Positions 60,222 through 64,000 of a stretch of 64,000 bases of DNA are shown piece after piece. A model generated the notes under the pieces. The model worked only from the letters and a program-made list of their open reading frames with translations, was not told the origin of the DNA and searched no databases. A program made the position numbers and the translations under genes. Source of the DNA: DDH964 sp963806685 (lineage in GTDB: Bacteria > Desulfobacterota > Desulfuromonadia > Desulfuromonadales > DDH964); the NCBI GenBank assembly GCA_963806685.1, contig CAWDZB010000018.1, positions 1 through 64,000 of the forward strand, in the 5' to 3' direction. Within the stretch, counting starts at the first letter, position 1; every line of letters begins with the position of its first letter.

Positions 60222-60446
60222 CCTGCACCAGGCCGGGGAAAATGAGGAGGACCGGAGGCCTGTATCGGTCGCCGCCGGAGGACTCCTGGTGCCCCGTGCG
60301 GCCAATCCTATCCTTTAATTCTGGCCTTTTTGCTCGCTGCCGGTGTTGCGCCTCTTAGGCTTAACGCAGGCTAGGCCTTCATCGGCGCGCCTTGACAGCA
60401 ACCAAAATGTCTCAGAATTATGCGTCACAATTAACCGCACGGAACA

Positions 60447-61326
60447 CTAGCGGCGGGTGGCGAGAAAGATGCCGGCGGCAATCAGCGGTATCCCGGCGGC
60501 GTGGTACCAGCGGAAGGCTTCACCGAGAAAGAGGATCGCCATCAGGCTGCCGAAGACCGGCATCAGGTGGATGAAGAGGCCGGCCCGGTTGGCGCCGACC
60601 AGTTCCACGCCGCGGTTAAAGCAGAGGTAGGCGATGATGGAGGGGAAGATCGCCACGTAGCCGATGGCGAGCACGGTGGGGAGGTTGAGGGCGAGGGTGC
60701 GGCCGCCGTGCGATCTCGGCGAGAAAGAAGGGGAGGAGCATCGCGGTGCCGGCGACGAAGGTGACGGTGACGAAGCTCAGGGGGTGAATGGCGGGGCGCT
60801 TGCGCAGCAGGGCCGAATAGGCGGCATAGCAAAGCACCGCGAGCATGACCAGCAGGTCGCCGTGGTTGATCGCGAGGGTGGCGAGGGCGGCAGGGTCGCC
60901 GCGCAGGATGATGGCGGCGGCGCCGGCCAGGGAAAGGGCGATCCCCAGGGCCTGGCGGCCGTTGACCCGCTCGCCGAACAGCAGAAAGGAGAAGGCGACG
61001 ATCAACACTGGCATCGTCGACTGCATCAGCAGGGCGTTGAGGGCCTGGGTGGTCTGCAGGCCGGTGTAGACCAGGGTGTTGAAGGCGGCGATGCCGAGCG
61101 CCGCGAGCAGCAGCAGGATCGGCCAGGCCTGACGGATGGCCGGCCAGTCCCGACGCAGCTGCGGCCAGGCCGGATAGAGGACCAGCAGCGACGCCCCGAG
61201 CCAGCGGCAGAAGGCCAGCGCCACTGGCGGCACGGTGCCGTGCACCGCCCGGCCGACGATGAAGTTGGCGGACCAGAGCAGGGAGGCGAGGGTGAGAAGG
61301 AGGTAGGGGTGACGGGCCAGTCGCAT
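60447..61326 (-). pseudogene. EamA/DMT-family transporter, interrupted by a frameshift
   Basis: Ten-helix inner-membrane permease of the drug/metabolite superfamily with two EamA halves. ATG 61326 (MRLARHPYLLLTLASLLWSANF, with GAGGA upstream) reads correctly to LLPFFLAEIAR. The correct frame then moves by one base near 60703-60714 and continues as RTLALNLPTVLAIGYVAIFPSIIAY to the stop at 60447, ending PLIAAGIFLATRR. Deleting one base gives about 292 residues, the usual length. Both halves are well preserved. Substrate unknown. Confidence 0.85.
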
Positions 61327-61525
61327 CGGCGGGTCCTCGGCGCAGAAATTGGTCGCCAATGTAGCCGACGGCGGCGGAAAGCGCAATCCCCCTCAGGGCA
61401 GGCATTGGGCCGGGCGGCGGCATCGGTAATTGGTTGACCGGAGCCGTCGGCGCTGCTAACGTGCCGGCTGCGATCGAGGACAGCCCGAATCGGTCGCCGC
61501 CTCAAATCCTCTCCAGGAGTCTTCC

Positions 61526-62122
61526 GTGCCTGACCCCTATGTTCCGTTCCTGATCGGCGCCGGCTTCCGTATCTGTCCGCCGGAGGCACAGCCGTCTGCC
61601 GATGGCCGCCTCGATCTGGTGATGGACCGCGGCGCCTTCGGCTCGGGGGAGCACGAGACGACGGTCAGCTGCCTGGAGGCGCTGGAGGATTTGGCCTTCA
61701 ACGGCACCGAACGGGTGCTCGATCTCGGCAGCGGCACCGGCATCCTCTCCATCGCCGCCTTGCTGCGCGGCGCTGGAGAGGCTTGGTGCGTCGACATCGA
61801 GGCAGAGGCGGTGGCCAGCTGTCGCCGCAACTGCGCCCACAACGGCCTGGAGACCCGGGTGCATCATTGCTGCGGGACCCTGGAAGCGCTGGGAACAGAG
61901 GGGTTCGACCTGGCCCTCGCCAACATCTACGGCGATATCCTGCTCGATATCGCGCCGGACCTGGTCCAAAGGGCGAAGCCGGGCGGGAATCTGCTGCTCT
62001 CCGGCATCCTCTGGGAGTACAATTTCGATGTTCGCGAGCGCTATTGCCAGCTCGGCTGCCGGGTGATCAAAAACCGCATGCTGGAGGAGTTCAGCACGGT
62101 ACTGCTGGAGAAGGCCGGCTGA
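61526..62122 (+). CDS. PrmA-like methyltransferase lacking the N-terminal substrate domain
   Basis: A 198-residue SAM-dependent methyltransferase most like the catalytic half of ribosomal protein L11 methyltransferase. MDRGAFGSGEHETT corresponds to the PrmA AFGTGxHxTT segment, VLDLGSGTGILSIAALLRG is motif I, and LALANIYGDILLDIAPDL matches the PrmA ANI-loop. PrmA itself has about 290 residues, with an N-terminal L11-binding domain of about 90 that is missing here, and no remnant is seen upstream. A GTG start at 61526 has AGGAG six bases upstream. It may be a paralogue with a different target. Confidence 0.75.
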   Translation: MPDPYVPFLIGAGFRICPPEAQPSADGRLDLVMDRGAFGSGEHETTVSCLEALEDLAFNGTERVLDLGSGTGILSIAALLRGAGEAWCVDIEAEAVASCRRNCAHNGLETRVHHCCGTLEALGTEGFDLALANIYGDILLDIAPDLVQRAKPGGNLLLSGILWEYNFDVRERYCQLGCRVIKNRMLEEFSTVLLEKAG

Positions 62123-62200
62123 GGTCATCCTGTCCACGGCGGGTTGCCAGCTCCCGGCGCGCCGTGGTAGGGTGTCGCCGAACCTAGGAGGCCGCCTGCC

Positions 62201-62395
62201 ATGATGTTTCTGCTGCTGTTGCTGCCGATGGCCCTGCTGGGGGCCGTCCTGGCCGGGCTGAGTTGGCGCGCCCGGCACCGCCGGGCGGCGCTGGTGATGG
62301 CCGGCATCGGCTTGGTTTGTGCGGTCCTTTCGGCCGGCATCCTTCTCGGCGGATTCTGCCTCTACCAAGCCCTGCCGGGCCACCTCATCGGCTGA
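62201..62395 (+). CDS. Small two-helix membrane protein
   Basis: A 64-residue hydrophobic protein: MMFLLLLLPMALLGAVLAGL, a basic loop WRARHRRA, then VMAGIGLVCAVLSAGILLGGF. ATG 62201 has AGGAGG nine bases upstream. It follows the PrmA-like gene by 78 bp. No family is recognised. The ribosome site and clean two-helix pattern support coding. Confidence 0.55.
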   Translation: MMFLLLLLPMALLGAVLAGLSWRARHRRAALVMAGIGLVCAVLSAGILLGGFCLYQALPGHLIG

Positions 62396-62464
62396 GCCGA
62401 TTCCGCCCGGCCTCCCCGCACCACTTCCCCATTCCCTCTACGACCCTGACCCCGGAAAAGCTGC

Positions 62465-62570
62465 CTCACGCAATCAAGGCAAAGCCACAAGGGAAAACCG
62501 GCGAGTCTTCCCGCCGGGGTGTGATCCACTCTATAGCTTGGTATTGAATTTCGTTGCGCCTTTACGTGCC
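62465..62570. repeat. Degenerate inner-arm type inverted repeat, copy E
   Basis: CTCACGCAATCAAGGCAAAGCC at the left and TTTCGTTGCGCCTTTACGTGCC at the right are imperfectly inverted across about 60 bases. The CTCACGCAA start matches the inner arms of copies A, B and D. The resemblance is weaker than for the other copies. Confidence 0.4.
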
Positions 62571-62681
62571 TGCGCCCTGCAGCGTTTCAGTGTTCACATG
62601 CCAGGTTGACTCCTCCACTCCCCCTGTGGTGGCGTTCTCTGCTAAACTCAGCATGGGAGCCGGAGAACAAGGAGGCGAAAA

Positions 62682-63233
62682 ATGGCGGAAAAACTCGAGA
62701 CGGCGACCCTCGCGGCCGGCTGTTTCTGGTGCGTGGAGGCGGTTTTCGGGCGGTTGCGCGGGGTAGACAAGGTGGTGTCGGGCTATACCGGCGGGACGGT
62801 GGACAATCCCAGCTACCAGGAGGTCTGCAGCGGCGGAACGGGGCATGCCGAGGCGGTGCAGGTCCACTTCGACCCGGCGGTGATCTCCTTCGCCGAGCTG
62901 CTCGAGGTCTTCTGGCGCATTCACGATCCGACCACCCGCAACCGCCAGGGGGCAGACGTCGGCACCCAGTACCGCTCGGCGATCTTCTGCCACAATCAGC
63001 GCCAGCGCAAGATCGCCGAAGAGTCCCGCCGCGAGGCGCAGGCGGCGGGGCTGTGGCTCGATCCGATCGTCACCGAGATCGTCCCCTTCACCGTCTTCTA
63101 TCCCGCCGAAGGCTACCACCAGGACTACTACCGCCTGAACACCCTTCAACCTTACTGCCGGCTGGTCATCGAACCGAAGATCAAAAAACTGCAGAAGGAC
63201 TTCGCCGCCAAGTTGACGGAAGGCTCGCTCTGA
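62682..63233 (+). CDS. msrA: Peptide methionine (S)-S-oxide reductase MsrA
   Basis: Repairs oxidised methionine in proteins with thioredoxin as reductant. The product has 183 residues. The catalytic cysteine lies in LAAGCFWCVEAVF (about residues 11-23), followed by VVSGYTGGTVDNPSYQEVCSGGTGHAEAVQV and DPTTRNRQGADVGTQYRSAIF, all MsrA signatures. FYPAEGYHQDYY follows. ATG 62682 has AAGGAGG upstream. No MsrB domain is fused. Confidence 0.95.
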   Translation: MAEKLETATLAAGCFWCVEAVFGRLRGVDKVVSGYTGGTVDNPSYQEVCSGGTGHAEAVQVHFDPAVISFAELLEVFWRIHDPTTRNRQGADVGTQYRSAIFCHNQRQRKIAEESRREAQAAGLWLDPIVTEIVPFTVFYPAEGYHQDYYRLNTLQPYCRLVIEPKIKKLQKDFAAKLTEGSL

Positions 63234-63266
63234 TCACCCTGTCCCGCCGGTAGCGATTCGACTTGG

Positions 63267-64000
63267 TCAGTCGGTGGGGTGACGCTCTTCAGCGAGAGAC
63301 GAGGGAGTCAGGCGGTCGACCAGGTAGAGGGGCCGCCTCTTGGTCTCGTTGAACATCCTGCCGAGATATTCGCCGATCATCCCCAGGACCATCAGTTGCA
63401 CGCCACCGAGGAACAGAACGACCACCATCAAGGACGGGTAGCCCTGAACCGGATCGCCGTAGACCAGGGTCTTGTAGATGACGAAAGCGGCGAACAGGAA
63501 GGAGAAAAAGGCGATGGACAGCCCGAGGTAGGTGGCGATTTTCAACGGCTCGATGGAAAAGGAGGTAATCCCCTCCAGGGCGAAATTCCACAGGTGCCAG
63601 TAATTCCACTTGGTCTCGCCGGCGTGGCGCGGGGATCGCCGGTAGGGGACGGCGACCTGTGGGTAGCCGATCCAGGCGAACAGTCCCTTCATGAAGCGGT
63701 GCTGTTCGCGCAGCAGTTTCAGGGACTCGACCGCCCGCCGGCTGAGCAGGCGGTAGTCACCGGTGTCTGCGGGGATCTTCACCCGGCTCAGCGACTGGAT
63801 GACGCGGTAGAAGACCTTGGCAGTGGCCTTCTTGAGCACAGTTTCGCCCTCCCGGGCAGTGCGCTTGGCATAGACCACATCATATCCCTCCCGCCATTTG
63901 GCCACCAGCTCCGGGATAAGCTCCGGCGGGTCTTGCAGGTCGGCGTCGATTACCACCACGGCATCCCCCCGGGCATGATCGAAACCGGCCGTCATCGCGA
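63267..64000 (-). CDS. GT2-family glycosyltransferase (DPM1/GtrB-like), 5' end outside window
   Basis: Inner-membrane protein that would transfer a sugar from a nucleotide sugar to undecaprenyl phosphate. The visible 244 codons start inside the catalytic domain. AVVVIDADLQDPPELIPELV carries the DxD-type metal site, then YAKRTAREGETVLKKATAKVFYR, and the acceptor loop RHAGETKWNYWHLWNFALEGITSF. Two C-terminal membrane helices (IATYLGLSIAFFSFLFAAFVIY and LMVVVLFLGGVQLMVLGMIGEYLGRM) are typical of GtrB/ArnC-like enzymes. The N-terminus continues beyond 64000. Lipopolysaccharide or O-antigen modification is a likely role. Confidence 0.9.
   Translation of the reverse strand, partial: AMTAGFDHARGDAVVVIDADLQDPPELIPELVAKWREGYDVVYAKRTAREGETVLKKATAKVFYRVIQSLSRVKIPADTGDYRLLSRRAVESLKLLREQHRFMKGLFAWIGYPQVAVPYRRSPRHAGETKWNYWHLWNFALEGITSFSIEPLKIATYLGLSIAFFSFLFAAFVIYKTLVYGDPVQGYPSLMVVVLFLGGVQLMVLGMIGEYLGRMFNETKRRPLYLVDRLTPSSLAEERHPTD

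Noticed and set aside
60383..60412. TTGACA with a downstream AATTAT as a promoter on the plus strand
   Set aside because: It would only transcribe antisense into the EamA gene. The -10 is poor and no downstream plus-strand gene starts nearby.

Overview
The window is about 64 kb of GC-rich (roughly 65%) bacterial chromosome with densely packed genes on both strands. Gene content and order (nadK, recN, a short N-acetylglutamate-synthase-like acetyltransferase, an M23 peptidase, secA, argJ) suggest a Geobacter/Desulfuromonas-type member of the Desulfuromonadota. So do an RNase E with a long basic tail, a MucR-type zinc-finger regulator, c-di-GMP genes and PATAN/DUF4388-type proteins. This assignment comes from recalled gene neighbourhoods, not from an alignment. 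There is no rRNA operon, CRISPR array, insertion sequence or prophage. The only RNA gene found is tRNA-Leu(CAA).

Region 1 (1-14.8 kb) is housekeeping: a CPA2 cation/proton antiporter (cut by the left edge), rarA, nadK, recN (frameshifted), the acetyltransferase, the M23 peptidase, secA, argJ, an overlapping deoC-deoB pair, a PilZ-type protein and two small conserved genes. Region 2 (14.8-31.7 kb) holds a MucR-type regulator, a dNTP triphosphohydrolase, two overlapping CheW genes followed by a long acidic response regulator, valS, two envelope proteins of unknown role, RNase E, an ABC-F ATPase, a MinD/ParA-like ATPase, a DUF4388-like protein and a membrane protein. Region 3 (31.7-41.2 kb) has tRNA-Leu, a MarR-controlled tripartite efflux operon (its MFS gene is frameshifted), a large GGDEF-EAL protein, an ODP-like metallo-beta-lactamase-fold protein and dodecin.

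Region 4 (41.2-57 kb) is the most interesting. A minus-strand series (GabT-like aminotransferase, second class-III aminotransferase, CoA-transferase A and B, M20 deacylase, then a YrhK-domain protein) matches by gene type the Bacillus yodT-yodS-yodR-yodQ genes that lie beside kamA/yodP. Together the genes could convert the osmolyte N6-acetyl-beta-lysine through 4-acetamidobutyrate and GABA to succinate semialdehyde. Next come a secreted beta-propeller protein, a secreted unknown, a GNAT-histone-deacetylase fusion, an MscS channel and an SLC12-type cotransporter, which gives the region an osmotic and acetylation flavour. Region 5 (57-64 kb) has a second ABC-F ATPase with a terminator-like hairpin in its leader, a methyltransferase, an RluA-type pseudouridine synthase, a frameshifted EamA transporter, a truncated PrmA-like methyltransferase, msrA and a GT2 glycosyltransferase cut by the right edge.

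Two further themes stand out. First, intergenic regions from 43 to 63 kb carry a composite nested inverted repeat of about 250 bp, with two long copies, one outer-arm-only copy and two inner-arm-like copies; simpler repeated-word segments occur elsewhere. Second, three otherwise intact genes (recN, the MFS gene, the EamA gene) each carry one single-base frameshift, which looks more like sequence error than decay.
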